Origin: Neostapfia colusana | Taxonomy: Eukaryota; Streptophyta; Magnoliopsida; Poales; Poaceae | NCBI GenBank assembly: GCA_030760725.1 | Contig: JASWHV010000013.1 | Coordinates: 37,358,699-37,422,698 of the forward strand | Direction of reading: 5' to 3' | Length of the DNA: 64,000 bases | Made by a program: the position numbers and the translations under genes | The notes under the pieces: model-generated | Told to the model about the DNA's origin: nothing | The model's input: the letters and a program-made list of their open reading frames with translations, nothing else | The model's database searches: none | Shown: one piece after another, positions 8,541-19,694 of the stretch | Position numbering within the stretch: position 1 is the first letter of the stretch | Layout of the letters: the number at the start of each line of letters is the position of its first letter

Positions 8541-10502
8541 GCATTGGGGATAGCACAATACTTAAGGACTGTATTATGGGAAAACTTAGGATTACGGTGA
8601 GGAATCGGTAGTTTGCCCAAGTAAGGACTATACTAGCACAGTTACTTAAAGTGGCAAAGACTAACCTATGTGTTATAATTCTGAATTTTAATTATGTAAC
8701 GACGCACCTACGCTTGGTAAGCATGGTAAGGAACGCCACCGAAAGCGGTTCAATTTCGGTTAGCTCTCCCTGACGAGTAACGTGGTTCAGGGATAGGTCT
8801 CACAGCTTGGTGTGAGACGTCAATATGAAACTCTTGGACTCTTCATGTTCCTGAGTTCATATGAAACGCTGATCCCTAGCGTGCATTAGGCAAGTAAGTG
8901 GAGACCCCATCGCGTGGTCAGTAACGCGAGAGTGTGTTCGTCTGAAAGTAGCCCAGGGGGACATACGCAGCGCTTGCCATCGCCGTGCCCTGCAGGGCAG
9001 TAGGTGGTATCTGTTGGGTTGATAACATTCCCAACCGTGACGACCCGTTCATGACATACTCGGGTTCCCCGTCGTGTGGTGTTGAAACACGATCACGTAC
9101 CTTGAGACGTGACCTAACTCAAGGACGACGGTATGACAATGACACGGGCGTTTGTATTTAATTTCAAATATGGTCCTGCCTGAAATGAAAAACCATTGTG
9201 TGCATCACTATTGTGTGGTCTTCTGCAGGTACTAACCACGTATGTATCCGTGTAGTAAATGTGTGTGAGATACCGTTTAGTGCCACACTTGAGACGTATA
9301 TACCGGTATAATCCGGTTAGGATTTTCTTTTGTGAGGAACGTAGTACCGAGATATCATAGGCATATGCATGAAAAATAATGATAACAAGGAATTAAAACC
9401 ACTAGGTTCAACATTTAGGGCCCTGGTTGGGTATAAGAATGTGATAGTGGGGCAGAATAGCCAAAGGAATGAAAAACAGAGTGCTCTGTTTTGGGGCAGC
9501 AAGTTTGCTGATCTTCAACAGGGCATAACTCACGGGTCTTTTAGCCCCGGGAGGTGTGGTATATAGTTCTGGTAAGGTATTCAAGTATTATACAATTTTG
9601 TTGTGGACTTTCAGAGCTGAAACACACCGTAAGATGGCATAAATCCCAGAGGAATGTAAGCTGTCCAGAACCAGGACAGAGTTAAACACTCTCTTGACTG
9701 TTCTGTTTTTCAAACATAACCCCCAGTACAAAAATCTAAAATTTTCAGGTAAAAAATCCTTAGAAAGTGTAGAAGATGGGTTACATCTTTGCAATTCAAA
9801 GTTTCTGAAATTTCAGCACAGAATTCAGTGGAAATCAGAGTTGAAAACAGCAACTTTCCAAGGGAGGTGCTGTTAAAATTCTTCCAGAAATTCTGCGGAT
9901 TTGAAATACCATAACTTTTTATCCAGAGCTGATCTGGGGGAAAATGAATACTCGTTGGAAATATACTGAAGTTAACTTTAACTTTGGTATTCAACTTGAG
10001 TCATGAAACTGCCAAGAACCAGATCAAAATCCTGGATATGTAGAAACTGGTCATTCTGACAGAGGAATGACAGTTAAACTCATTTGAGAGATTGTTGTAT
10101 CCTAGAGGTGGTTTAGTACTTCCAATGGGGTAGACCATACTCATGAGAGGTTATCTTCAACTAGTAAAAGATTTGAGTACAGGTCTCCTTCAAGTTTCTG
10201 TTACTAGAGACCATGTTTGTGTCGTATTGAAGATAAAAGGGTGGTTTACGTGATGACAACACGATAGTAACGTCTCGTAGTGACCAAACCTAGTTGTGGT
10301 GAGCTTCCAAAGAGGGGGTTAATCAAGTTGGATTAAACTAACTTGTATTTGGTCTGGTAATGGTGTAGCTTGTGCAAAGTTATTACATTATCTGCACACG
10401 AGATGTATCGCATGTTTTATTGTCATTATGTTTTTACGCCTAATTTTATTGGGCTGCATTCAATATGTTGCGGGACTGATGTTTATTGTCGTATGGTTGC
10501 AG
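8541..10502 (+). other. E2 leader, no aORF
   Basis: Nearly 2 kb between PBS and gag. The first ~1.5 kb is recognisably homologous to the E1 leader, including the conserved block at 9274-9351 and a ctgcag/gtactaacc site near 9225. From about 10080 it diverges into sequence with no aORF counterpart. It ends in ...tatggttgcag directly before the gag ATG, again like a splice acceptor. No supported gene is present. Confidence 0.7.
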
Positions 10503-13500
10503 ATGGTTCATACTAGGACCACGCACGAGGTTGGTGGCTCTAGCCAACAGGGAGGTGATGACTCCCAGCCACCGGCCTACGACAGCACCCCGCAGCAGCA
10601 GCCACCACCGCCGCCTCCGCTTACTGTAGCGGATGTGATAGCGGCACTGGTGGATGGTCGTGAGGAGCAGACCGACCTGCTCCGCATGATCATGCAGAAT
10701 ACGTCCCAGGCGGGGGGGGGGGGGGGGCGTCAAGATAGAGGGCCTCGTGAGCCCCGTGAAGTGTCGTACTCGGATTTCATGAGTACGCACTCTCCAGTGT
10801 TCACAGAAGCTGAAGAACCACTGGAGGCCGACAACTGGCTGCGGACAATCGAGTCCAAGTTCGGGCTGCTCCAATGCACGGAGCGGCAAAAGACTCTGTT
10901 CGTGGCACAGCAGCTTCACAGTGCCGCTGGTGCGTGGTGGGCGAACTATGTCGCCTCACTTCCGGATGGCCATGCCGTGGAGTGGGAAGAGCTCCGGGAG
11001 GCGTTCCGCACCTATCATATCCCTCCCGGGATCATGAAGAGTAAGTTCCAAGAATTTTTGGAACTGAAGCAGGGTGGGAGAAGTGCCCATGACTACTCCT
11101 GTGCCTTCAATCATCTGGCGCAGTATGCGTCAGACTACATCTCCACTGAAGAGAAGAAACGGGAACATTTCTATCGGGGGTTACACCCCGAGATGAAGAC
11201 ACACCTCCTTCAGTGGAATCGCGGCACCTTCAATGACCTAGTCAATGCCGCGATCATGCAAGAGGATGCTCAGCGGGAGTTGGCAGCTGAGCAGCGGAAG
11301 CACAGCGCTCCACCCAGCGGTGGGACTGGCGCTTCCCAGAAGTACCGGATGGTGTATCAGACGCCATCCGGGCAGCAGTGGCACCCACCGGTAAGACCTC
11401 AACGGTTCGGGGGACGTCCTTTTCAGTCACCTCCGTTCTGTCCGCCGCTGCCACCACCAAGACAGCAGCAGCGGCGGCAGACAGCACCCCAGGCGTTTCC
11501 ACCGCCACAACGCGCCCCGGGTTTCCGTCCACCGATCAGCGGGGGACCGCTCCGTTTCACCTGCTTCACGTGTGGGCAGGCGGGCCACTTCGCGAAGGAC
11601 TGTCCCCAGGGGCAGCAGAGCAGTGGGAAAGCCCAGTTCCAGGGCGGTGCTCGAGGCCGAACTCCGGTGAAGAAGGTTGGTCAGCGGACAGGGGGCGTCC
11701 GCAACCTCGACAATGAGGATGCCCTAGAGAGAGACAACGTGCTGGCGGGTATGTTTACTCTCAACAATCAAGCCATCGTCATATTGTTTGATTATGGTGC
11801 AACCCACAGCTTTATAAGTGCATCCTATGTGGCTAAGCATCAAATGCAAGTCTTCCCAACCGACTGCACCTATATGATCTTCTCACCGGGAGGGAAGATT
11901 TCAGCAAATATGATGATCCCAAAGGCACCTCTGTTCTTAGGTTGGAAACTATATCCCACCACCTTGATAATCCTTATAGGGCAAAAGATTGATGCAATCT
12001 TAGGGATGTCATGGCTACAATACCATGGCGCTGTCCTGGATGCTCGGACATGGACGGTTCATTTAAACTCTCCATTCCACCGTCCGCATTCTATGGTATT
12101 AGACACTCCAGTCCGGGAAGTTTTAGCAATTAATAATGCTGAAGCTCTCAAGTTAGAAGACATCCCTGTAGTCCGGGAGTATCCTGACGTGTTCCCGGAT
12201 GATCTTCCGGGCATGCCACCTGAGCGGGACGTCGAGTTCAAGATTGAACTTGAACCCGGGACTATGCCCATATCACGGAGACCATATAAAATGGCTCCAA
12301 ATGAGCTGGCTGAACTGAAAGAACAGCTCAATGATCTGTTGAGCAAGGGTTTCATTAGGCCGAGTTCCTCGCCTTGGGGATGCTCAGCGCTGTTTGTTAA
12401 AAAGAAGGATGAAACCTTGAGGCTGTGTGTGGATTACCGGCCGCTCAACGCCGTCACCATAAAGAATAAGTACCCACTGCCCCGCATCGACATATTGTTT
12501 GATCAACATGTGGGTGCAAGTGTGTTCTCCAAGATGGACCTTCGCTCTGGATATCACCAGATAAAGATCCGGGCGGAGGATGTCCCGAAGACGGCATTCT
12601 CGACTAGATACGGATTATATGAATATCTCGTCATGTCCTTTGGTCTCACAAACGCTCCAGCTCATTTCATGTATCTAATGAACTCGGTGTTCATGCCGGA
12701 GCTGGACAAGTTCATGGTAGTGTTCATCGATGATATCTTGGTTTACTCCAAGACAGAAGCCGAACATGCCGAACACTTGCGGATCGTTCTTCAACGATTG
12801 CGAGACCACAAGCTCTACGCCAAGTTCAGTAAATGTGAGTTTTGGATCAGCCAAGTGCCATTCTTGGGACATATCATCTCAGCTGAAGACATTGCGGTTG
12901 ACCCAAGCAAAATAGAGCAAGTGCTGAAATGGAAAGCTCCCACTTCAGTTCATGAAGTGAGAAGCTTCCTCGGGTTAGCGGGATACTACCGGAGATTCAT
13001 TCCAAGCTTCTCCAATCTCGCTAAGCCGATGACAGAATTGCTGAATAAGGGAACAAAATATGTTTGGAACACGGCGTGTGAAGGAGCGTTCCAAGCATTG
13101 GTGAAGCATCTCACAACAGCCCCGGTCTTAGCTCAGCCGGATACAACAAAGCCCTTCGACGTGTATTGTGACGCGTCCGGTATTGGGCTCGGCTGCGTGT
13201 TGATGAAGGAAGGATGTGTGGTCGCGTATGGCTCACGCCAACTTCGGAACCATGAGCAGCATTATCCGACTCATGATCTTGAGCTTGCTGAAGTGGTTTT
13301 GGCGCTGAAAATGTGGAGGCACTATCCCCTGGGGAATTTGGTGCACCTATACACCGACCACAAGAGCTTGAAATACATTTTCACCCAGAAGGAGCTGAAC
13401 ATGAGGCAAAGGAGGTGGTTAGAACTGATCAAAGATTATGAAATTGAGATTCACTACCACCCCGGCAAGGCGAATGTGGTTGCCTACGCGCTGAGTCGGA

Positions 13501-15044
13501 AATCACATGTCCATCACGTCACCATTACACCGGTGGAGGAGGAAGAGCCGAGTTTATACTTGGTTCCTTATGGATCGCTGTACAACCTTGCCCTCATCCC
13601 TACTATTAGGGAGGACATCATGGCAGCTCAGAAGACTGATAAAGGCATGGCACATCTCCGGAGACGGATAGACAACGGGGAGATCAAGTGTTTCCGGAAG
13701 GATGATGAGGGGAAGCTATGGTTCAATGACCGCATAGTCGTACCCCGGGATATAGAGTTGAGGAAAAAGATCCTCGATGAAGCCCACTTGTCTAAATACT
13801 CAATTCATCCGGGAAGCAAAAAAATGTACCAAGATTTGAAAAAGAAATTTTGGTGGACACGGATGAAACGGGAGGTAGCAAAGTACGTATCCGAGTGTGA
13901 TACGTGTAGACGAGTGAAGGTGGATCATATGAGAAAATCAGGGCTGTTGCAACCCCTGAAGATCCCGGCATGGAAATGGGAAGATGTGAGCATGGATTTC
14001 ATTGTGGGGTTACCCTTAACATCCAACAAACATGATTCCATTTGGGTGATCGTTGACCGACTAACCAAGTCAGCTCACTTCATCCCCGTGCATACACATT
14101 TCCATGCCAACAGATATGCGGAGTTGTATATCGCCAGGATTCTATGCTTGCACGGTGTACCCAAGACTATAGTCTCAGACCAAGGTGCATTGTATGTATC
14201 TCGCTTCTGGGAGCAGTTACACGCTGCTTTGGTTACTAAACTGATTAGAAGCTCCGCTTACCACCCTCAGACAGATGGCCAGACAGAGAGGGTGAATCAA
14301 GTTCTGGAAGACATGTTGAGAGCATGTGCCATCCATCATGGTAGGAACTGGGATGATCACCTACCATTGGCGGAATTCTCGTACAACAACGGCTATCAGA
14401 CGAGTATCAAGATGGCACCCTACGAAGCTCTCTATGGTCGTAAATGCCGCACCCCATTAAACTGGTGCGAGTCCGGTGAAAGGGTCACATTCGGGGTTGA
14501 TGTGGTGAGCGACGCCGAAGAGCGTGTTCGGACAATTCAAGCCAACTTGAAGGCCGCTCAATTCCGGCAGAAGAGCTACGCTGATAAGAGGCGTAGACCG
14601 TTGCACTTTGACGTCGGTGAACACGTGTACCTCCGCGTGTCTCCGATGAAGGGCGTGCACCGGTTCGGTGTCAAGGGGAAGCTCACTCCCCGCTTCATTG
14701 GACCCTATGTTATCACCGAGAAGTGTGGACCAGCGGTGTATAGACTGGAGCTACCGGCATCCCTTGCTGGTGTCCATGACGTTTTCCATGTTTCGCAACT
14801 GCGAAAATGTTTAAAGCATACAGCTGCTGTTCCTACCGAAGACATCGGCGAGCTGAAACCGGATTTGACATATGATGAGTATCCGGTGGAAATTCTTGAT
14901 GAGAAAGCCCGAACCACGCGTAGCAGAACATTGTGGTTCTACAAAATACTCTGGAGCAACCACACCGCCGAAGAAGCGACGTGGGAGAGCGAGGAATTCC
15001 TTCACTCAAATTACCCGGAGTTCATGGCAACTCAACACAGGTAA
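10503..15044 (+). CDS. gag-pol: E2 Gag-Pol polyprotein (single open frame, about 1513 aa)
   Basis: The start is chosen at the M-V-H-T-R-T ATG right after ttgcag. It aligns with the E1 and E3 starts (M-T-R-T-R); an in-frame ATG 75 nt upstream lacks this support. Approximate order: Pro/Gln-rich N-terminus; Gag core 105-300; CCHC knuckle C-F-T-C-G-Q-A-G-H-F-A-K-D-C 353-366; protease near 430; reverse transcriptase about 600-800 with F-I-D-D near 742; RNase H about 885-1000; integrase with HHCC 1094-1135 and D, D, E near 1164, 1225, 1262; chromodomain-like tail about 1468-1510. Oddities: the protease reads F-D-Y-G-A where relatives have F-D-S-G-A. The RNase H motif reads V-V-A-Y-A-L-S-R where E1 and E3 have D. 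A run of 16 G (10712-10727) encodes polyglycine. The frame is open, but activity is doubtful. Confidence 0.93.
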   Translation: MVHTRTTHEVGGSSQQGGDDSQPPAYDSTPQQQPPPPPPLTVADVIAALVDGREEQTDLLRMIMQNTSQAGGGGGRQDRGPREPREVSYSDFMSTHSPVFTEAEEPLEADNWLRTIESKFGLLQCTERQKTLFVAQQLHSAAGAWWANYVASLPDGHAVEWEELREAFRTYHIPPGIMKSKFQEFLELKQGGRSAHDYSCAFNHLAQYASDYISTEEKKREHFYRGLHPEMKTHLLQWNRGTFNDLVNAAIMQEDAQRELAAEQRKHSAPPSGGTGASQKYRMVYQTPSGQQWHPPVRPQRFGGRPFQSPPFCPPLPPPRQQQRRQTAPQAFPPPQRAPGFRPPISGGPLRFTCFTCGQAGHFAKDCPQGQQSSGKAQFQGGARGRTPVKKVGQRTGGVRNLDNEDALERDNVLAGMFTLNNQAIVILFDYGATHSFISASYVAKHQMQVFPTDCTYMIFSPGGKISANMMIPKAPLFLGWKLYPTTLIILIGQKIDAILGMSWLQYHGAVLDARTWTVHLNSPFHRPHSMVLDTPVREVLAINNAEALKLEDIPVVREYPDVFPDDLPGMPPERDVEFKIELEPGTMPISRRPYKMAPNELAELKEQLNDLLSKGFIRPSSSPWGCSALFVKKKDETLRLCVDYRPLNAVTIKNKYPLPRIDILFDQHVGASVFSKMDLRSGYHQIKIRAEDVPKTAFSTRYGLYEYLVMSFGLTNAPAHFMYLMNSVFMPELDKFMVVFIDDILVYSKTEAEHAEHLRIVLQRLRDHKLYAKFSKCEFWISQVPFLGHIISAEDIAVDPSKIEQVLKWKAPTSVHEVRSFLGLAGYYRRFIPSFSNLAKPMTELLNKGTKYVWNTACEGAFQALVKHLTTAPVLAQPDTTKPFDVYCDASGIGLGCVLMKEGCVVAYGSRQLRNHEQHYPTHDLELAEVVLALKMWRHYPLGNLVHLYTDHKSLKYIFTQKELNMRQRRWLELIKDYEIEIHYHPGKANVVAYALSRKSHVHHVTITPVEEEEPSLYLVPYGSLYNLALIPTIREDIMAAQKTDKGMAHLRRRIDNGEIKCFRKDDEGKLWFNDRIVVPRDIELRKKILDEAHLSKYSIHPGSKKMYQDLKKKFWWTRMKREVAKYVSECDTCRRVKVDHMRKSGLLQPLKIPAWKWEDVSMDFIVGLPLTSNKHDSIWVIVDRLTKSAHFIPVHTHFHANRYAELYIARILCLHGVPKTIVSDQGALYVSRFWEQLHAALVTKLIRSSAYHPQTDGQTERVNQVLEDMLRACAIHHGRNWDDHLPLAEFSYNNGYQTSIKMAPYEALYGRKCRTPLNWCESGERVTFGVDVVSDAEERVRTIQANLKAAQFRQKSYADKRRRPLHFDVGEHVYLRVSPMKGVHRFGVKGKLTPRFIGPYVITEKCGPAVYRLELPASLAGVHDVFHVSQLRKCLKHTAAVPTEDIGELKPDLTYDEYPVEILDEKARTTRSRTLWFYKILWSNHTAEEATWESEEFLHSNYPEFMATQHR

Positions 15045-15075
15045 GTCCCTAATACATCGCTATCTCTTCTTTTAT

Positions 15076-15110
15076 AATCTCCGGACAAGATTCTTTTAAG
15101 GGGGGAGGGA
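15076..15110 (+). other. E2 pre-PPT dyad and polypurine tract
   Basis: An imperfect dyad (aatctccggacaagatt, 15076-15092) precedes the purine tract aaggggggaggga (15098-15110), which abuts the 3' LTR. The tract primes plus-strand DNA synthesis. The dyad is perfect in E1 and E3. Confidence 0.8.
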
Positions 15111-18100
15111 TGTAAAAGCCCAAGAAAAGGGACTTGCAAAAACTTTTCTTCACCTCAACACCACAGTTTTTGTTGTGGATATCTTAGAAAAAAAATTGTG
15201 AAGAGCAAGTAACCTCCATCAAAAGAGTGATTAGAGGGGAGAGCCTTCACTTTCACAAAGTAGGATTTCTACACATGAACATGAGAGGTTGAGCTCACCC
15301 CTAGAACTTAAAAAGTCTTGGGAAGGTTCAGGCCAAATTTCATGTAAATCCAACACTCTTTGAGGCACTTTTGGAGGTATTTGAAAAAGAGGCCAATTTG
15401 AATGTAAATTCAAATTGCAGCAACTTTCATCACTCAAATTCAAAAGTTAGCTTCATATTCAAACTCAGCACATTTTTCTGAGTTAGCCCACAAATTTTCA
15501 TCATCATTGGAGTTCATTTGGTCAAGAGCTAAATTGGCAAGAATTCAAAAACTGAGTTTGAATTTCAGCAAACTTAGCCAAACAAAGTTCAAATTTGAGA
15601 ACTCAAATTCAAACCAAGACTTGGGGGCTAAGTCTCCCATTCAATGTTTAGTAGCTGGGGATAATTGAGTGCCTACAGAAATGAGAAAAAAAATTAAAAA
15701 TGGAATTATAGGGGAGGCCCACTGGTCAGTAGACTTAGCACAGAAGTCTCCTCAGCCGACTCCCTCGACCGAGCGCGCTCTCCAGCTGCGGCCAGCGTCG
15801 GTGCCCGACCACCTCGGCCGGCCAGCTCCTGCTTCGGCGTAGGAGGTGGCACAGCAGGTGTCGCGCTCTCCACTGCCCTCAGTGGCCTATAAAAGGCCCG
15901 AGACCGCCGGCGAGTTGCTGTTTTTCGCGAGTCCCGCAACAAGCAGCCTAGTCGCCCAAGCTCCAATCATGTGCCACCCAAGCTGTGATCATCTTCCGGC
16001 CTTGACCTCCATAGGAAAGTGAAGCGCTAGCTCGTCCTGAAGACCACCGCGCAAACCGCTCCAAGGTTCGACCTTTGTGCGCGGAGAATTTTCCAGTTTA
16101 GGGCGGGGAGCTCATTTCGGGACCCGATTCGGTTTAGGAGAAATTCGGGAAGCTTGGTGGGTGGGAGGTCGAACGGAGCTGTGAGAGAGCATCTAGAGGT
16201 TCTGGCGACCCCTCTCGATCGAAAACCGGAAGGAAATCACCGCCGGAACCCTAAGTTCACCATAAAACAGTGTGGCGGAGGAGGGGGTCGCCGGTGACGT
16301 CTTGGTTGCCGGCCATTTAAGGCCCAATGGAGATCATGTCGAGCTTCACGAGGTTTCCCTGAGTGTGGCGACGCGATTAGCGCGCGAAGGAGATGGTCAG
16401 AAGGGCGGGAACATGTTGCCGAGGTAGCACAGAGGCATAGGGCTCGTCGCCGGCGAGCTACGATGGTTAGCCGACGGCGACATGGTGTCCAGCGTGTTCA
16501 GCACCCGAGATTACGCGGGGGCGGCGAGTCTCATCGGCGCCGGCGAGCTAGGTCGCCGGAAACGCCGACCTCGCCGGAGCTCCGGCGGCTCGGGGCGGCG
16601 GCGTCGGGAGGTAGACGAAGGGAGCGGCCCCACCTGTCAGCCCCTGTGCTAATCGCGCGCGAGCGCGCGGTTAGTTCAATTTAAACAGGCGGGCCCCGCT
16701 TGCAGCCTCTGGTTTAGCGCGGGAGGTGATTCTCTGTAGGAAAATAATTCAGGGATCAGCTCAAACTTTAGAAATTCATAACTTTGTGTAGGAAGCTCCA
16801 AATTCAGTGAACCAAATTTTTCTGAACTCAGGATTCTGAGTACTTTCCAGCAATACCAATTTCAGCTCATGAAACTTAATAGTTTTCCATAATTAAATCT
16901 CTAAAAATTTAAACTGTGAGGAATCTTATCTGGAGAATTACTTTATGAAAAATGCTGGATTTTGGCTGAGAGGTTCATTGGAAAATACTTGAGTCACAGT
17001 AATATTTTCAGACTCATCCAAGATCATTTAGTTCCCCTAATTGGGTGATTAAGAGAACTGCCCTGAGAAAATAGAAAAATGTACAATAACATTTTTCAGA
17101 TTTTCTCAAATCTTAATTAGGGCATAACTTTCAGTAGAATTCTTCAAATGACATGAAACCAATTCCATTAGCATCATCTTAAATTCTAGTTTCCAGAAAG
17201 TAATGGTTGGAGCCATGAAAACCCCTGGAATTGCTTAGAGGCTCAAATATTGACCAAATGGGCTTTTATTTGTACAAGGTTCAAATGAACTTTATTTTAA
17301 ATGAAACTTGGTCAAGATTCTAGTTAGGACCCTACCAAGCCAACATAAAAAATTTCAGAACCAAAGGGGAGGGTTAGCTAGAGTTATTAGTAATTAAGTA
17401 TTCAAGTTCACACATTGCATTTAAATTGACATGTAGTATTTTATTAACGTGTAGTCGCTGAAGGCGAGGAAAGTACTTGACTTTCTCCTTCCGGAAGAAG
17501 AACTAACCCCTGACCAGCAGCAACAAGGCAAGCCCCGGTTTGCATTAAACTACTTTTCAAGTTTTGCTTTATGAACACTCAGTATGAAGTATGGATGTGC
17601 ATTAGGTGTAGGATGAATGTAACCCCACTTGCATGACCAGAAATTTTCCATAAGAGTGAGGGTAGTGTCTAAGACCTCGCGTAGACAGGCTATGCTTAAT
17701 GTTTCATAGAACTTCGATATAAGTCGAGTAGTTGGAATCTACTCGTGAGATAGGGTTGGGACATATGGGTTCGGTTGAGTGATGTGAGATCACTTTAGTA
17801 ATGAAAATGAGACTAGGCAGGGGCTAGGGCGCAACAAGAGGAAGTATTGTGTGCGCGGCCCTGTCCATGTCGATTGAGGACCGATCCGTGTGCGGCCCAC
17901 GCTGATCAAGTTTGAACGTACCGAAGGCTTATCGGATATATGGGCCCCGATAAACCGATGTAGCTTAAACCTCCGGGCGTCGAGGCATAGCACACCGATT
18001 TATAAGTGTAGGTTGAGGGCAGCAAGGTGGAAATCTGCCAACGGGCATAGAGAGATGCTCCGTGTGGAGAACCTCCTGCTCGTTTCGGTGCGACCGGTTC

Positions 18101-18908
18101 GACGTTTGGGCTGCTGGGTGAAAGGTTGTCCCGTACGACATCGAGTGAGCATGCTGTGCAGCTCCACGGGTGGGCGTACGTGACGTGGTCTTTGGGTTTC
18201 ACTGCAGGTGTATATTGAGTCGATTCGCTGTCCCTCGCGGTGAAGAGTACCACTTGGTCACTGAGTCGTGACGTAGGTTAATGTATGAAATATGATGATT
18301 CAATATTGCTGTGATGATATAATTGTATTGCTGCATGTGTGCCACCAAATATTGCTTACTAAATTTCAGATTCCCGAACTGTTAACATGTGGCTAAAAGA
18401 TAAACTAAGGATGAACTTGTAGGCATGTCCATTTGCTGCAATATTACTATCCTATGTGCTTGATACACCTCATGTAGAGTTTCATGCTTAGGTGAGTCGG
18501 TTAAGTCTTGTTGAACCTTCGTGCTCACGGTTGCTGCTTAAGTGTTTTTCAGGTGAGGAGCCACCCACGGACTCGGAGTACGAGTCCACCGGCGAGGGTT
18601 ACCCTCCGTCGGGGACCACGGCTGAGTGGGAGCCGTACACGCCGCGCTGAGCTGAGACGTGCAGCTAGTGTGGGTTTCCCTAGGGCTGGGCAACCAACTT
18701 TTGCTAGATAGGCTGGCGTGAGTTGTACAGAGTAGACTTCCGCTGTGTAAAATAAATACTAGTTGGTAACTGAAGTTGTACCTGTTTGTACAGTTCAGTT
18801 TGTTTTTCCCATGTAATATATTGTGTCCTTATGACGTGTGCTGTCGGGTGTCGCATCGTGCAGCACCACCCTCTGCGATCCTGGATGAGCGGATTCCGAT
18901 CCGCCACA
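15111..18908 (+). repeat. E2 3' LTR
   Basis: 3798 bp, tgtaaaagcc to ccgccaca, colinear with the 5' LTR. TATA box at 15888-15895 and AATAAA at 18751-18756. Dispersed differences from the 5' LTR include an 8-nt deletion in the peptide exon. Confidence 0.95.
17455..18650 (+). pseudogene. LTR-encoded spliced peptide, E2 3' LTR copy, frameshifted (exons 17455-17527 and 18553-18650)
   Basis: The splice-like signals, terminal exon and stop (18648-18650) are preserved. The first exon is 73 nt because of an 8-nt deletion after ggcgagga, which shifts the frame. The 5' LTR copy is intact, so the break arose after insertion or in only one LTR. Confidence 0.5.
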
Positions 18909-18913
18909 GCGGA
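18909..18913. repeat. E2 target site duplication, right copy
   Basis: gcgga, identical to 4722-4726. Confidence 0.95.
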
Positions 18914-19422
18914 GTCAGACCTCAGCCTCCAGATGAGGACGTGAAACACCGTGATGGAAAGCCAAGCTGTTCATACGGAGCATCTCGCCGCAAAGCTCAA
19001 GGAGAGCACAAGCCGTGGAGACCATTTCGAGAGTGCTCACAGCGCACTCCGCAATGTGCTCCTTCCGACGATCAAGAGACTGAATGAACAGCATAATCAG
19101 TTGCATCGTCTGAAGAAGGCGAAGAAGAAAAGCCGTGTCGACATCGTGTCTTTGCAAGAGCTGGTGCAGACTCTAACCCAGCAGAATGAGGACCTTGGAC
19201 GCTATTGAGGAAGGGCAAGGCTGGGAAGAGGAGTACAACCAGGCCATGGACGAGGTGCATGCATTACGGGACCTCGTACCTCCGGTATTGGGCATACCGG
19301 TGGTCTTGGGCCTTCCAGCAATGGGAGAACCTGAGATGGGAGAAGAGGTGGTAGATCCAGAGCCACCAGCAGAGGTACCAGAGGAGGACGACCCGCAGGA
19401 GGTCGAGTTCTACTCCGAGTAG
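18914..19422 (+). pseudogene. E1 aORF, 3' part, with a frameshifting deletion
   Basis: Continues the E1 aORF after E2. It encodes a heptad-like, Leu/Gln/Lys-rich segment (coiled coil likely) and then an acidic, Pro-rich C-terminus ending E-V-E-F-Y-S-E before TAG. Compared with E3, 14 nt are missing after gaggacctt near 19199, so the frame shifts and the C-terminal part is read in another frame. E1 has CAG where E3 has the TAG at 51172. The aORF was therefore already damaged apart from the E2 insertion, or decayed after it. Confidence 0.75.
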
Positions 19423-19694
19423 GGGGTTACACTTGCCATGTAGGGCAGCTAGAGTAGTGTAACCCAACTTTTGTAACCGGTAACATGTCGTGTAGGCAGT
19501 AGCGTATGTATAGGTAGTGACGACATGAGCACGACTTCTCGGAGATCCGGGAATAATGTATCTTGTATAAAGTTTACGCTTTATCAATATATGTGAATGT
19601 TGTGCAGATTATTCATGTGTCACTTCAATACCTACTGTTGCATATGGAATTTTAAGTATGACATGTGCTAATCGCTGCTGTTTTGAATTTCAGA
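19423..19694 (+). other. E1 spacer between aORF and gag
   Basis: 272 bp without a gene. It ends in tgttttgaatttcag one base before the gag ATG, a good 3' splice acceptor. The equivalent E3 spacer (51520-51791) keeps the same ending. Confidence 0.65.

Larger units (their letters stand above)
4727..18908 (+). mobile_element. E2: complete Gypsy LTR retrotransposon nested in E1
   Basis: Structurally complete: 5' LTR 4727-8524, PBS 8528-8540, leader, a single gag-pol frame 10503-15044, polypurine tract ending at 15110, 3' LTR 15111-18908, and TSD gcgga on both sides. Both LTRs are 3798 bp, though they differ by scattered substitutions and compensating indels, so the insertion is not very recent. 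It is related to E1/E3 in gag-pol, leader and parts of the LTR, but forms a distinct family. It lacks the aORF. Its insertion split the E1 aORF and post-dates E1. Confidence 0.96.
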
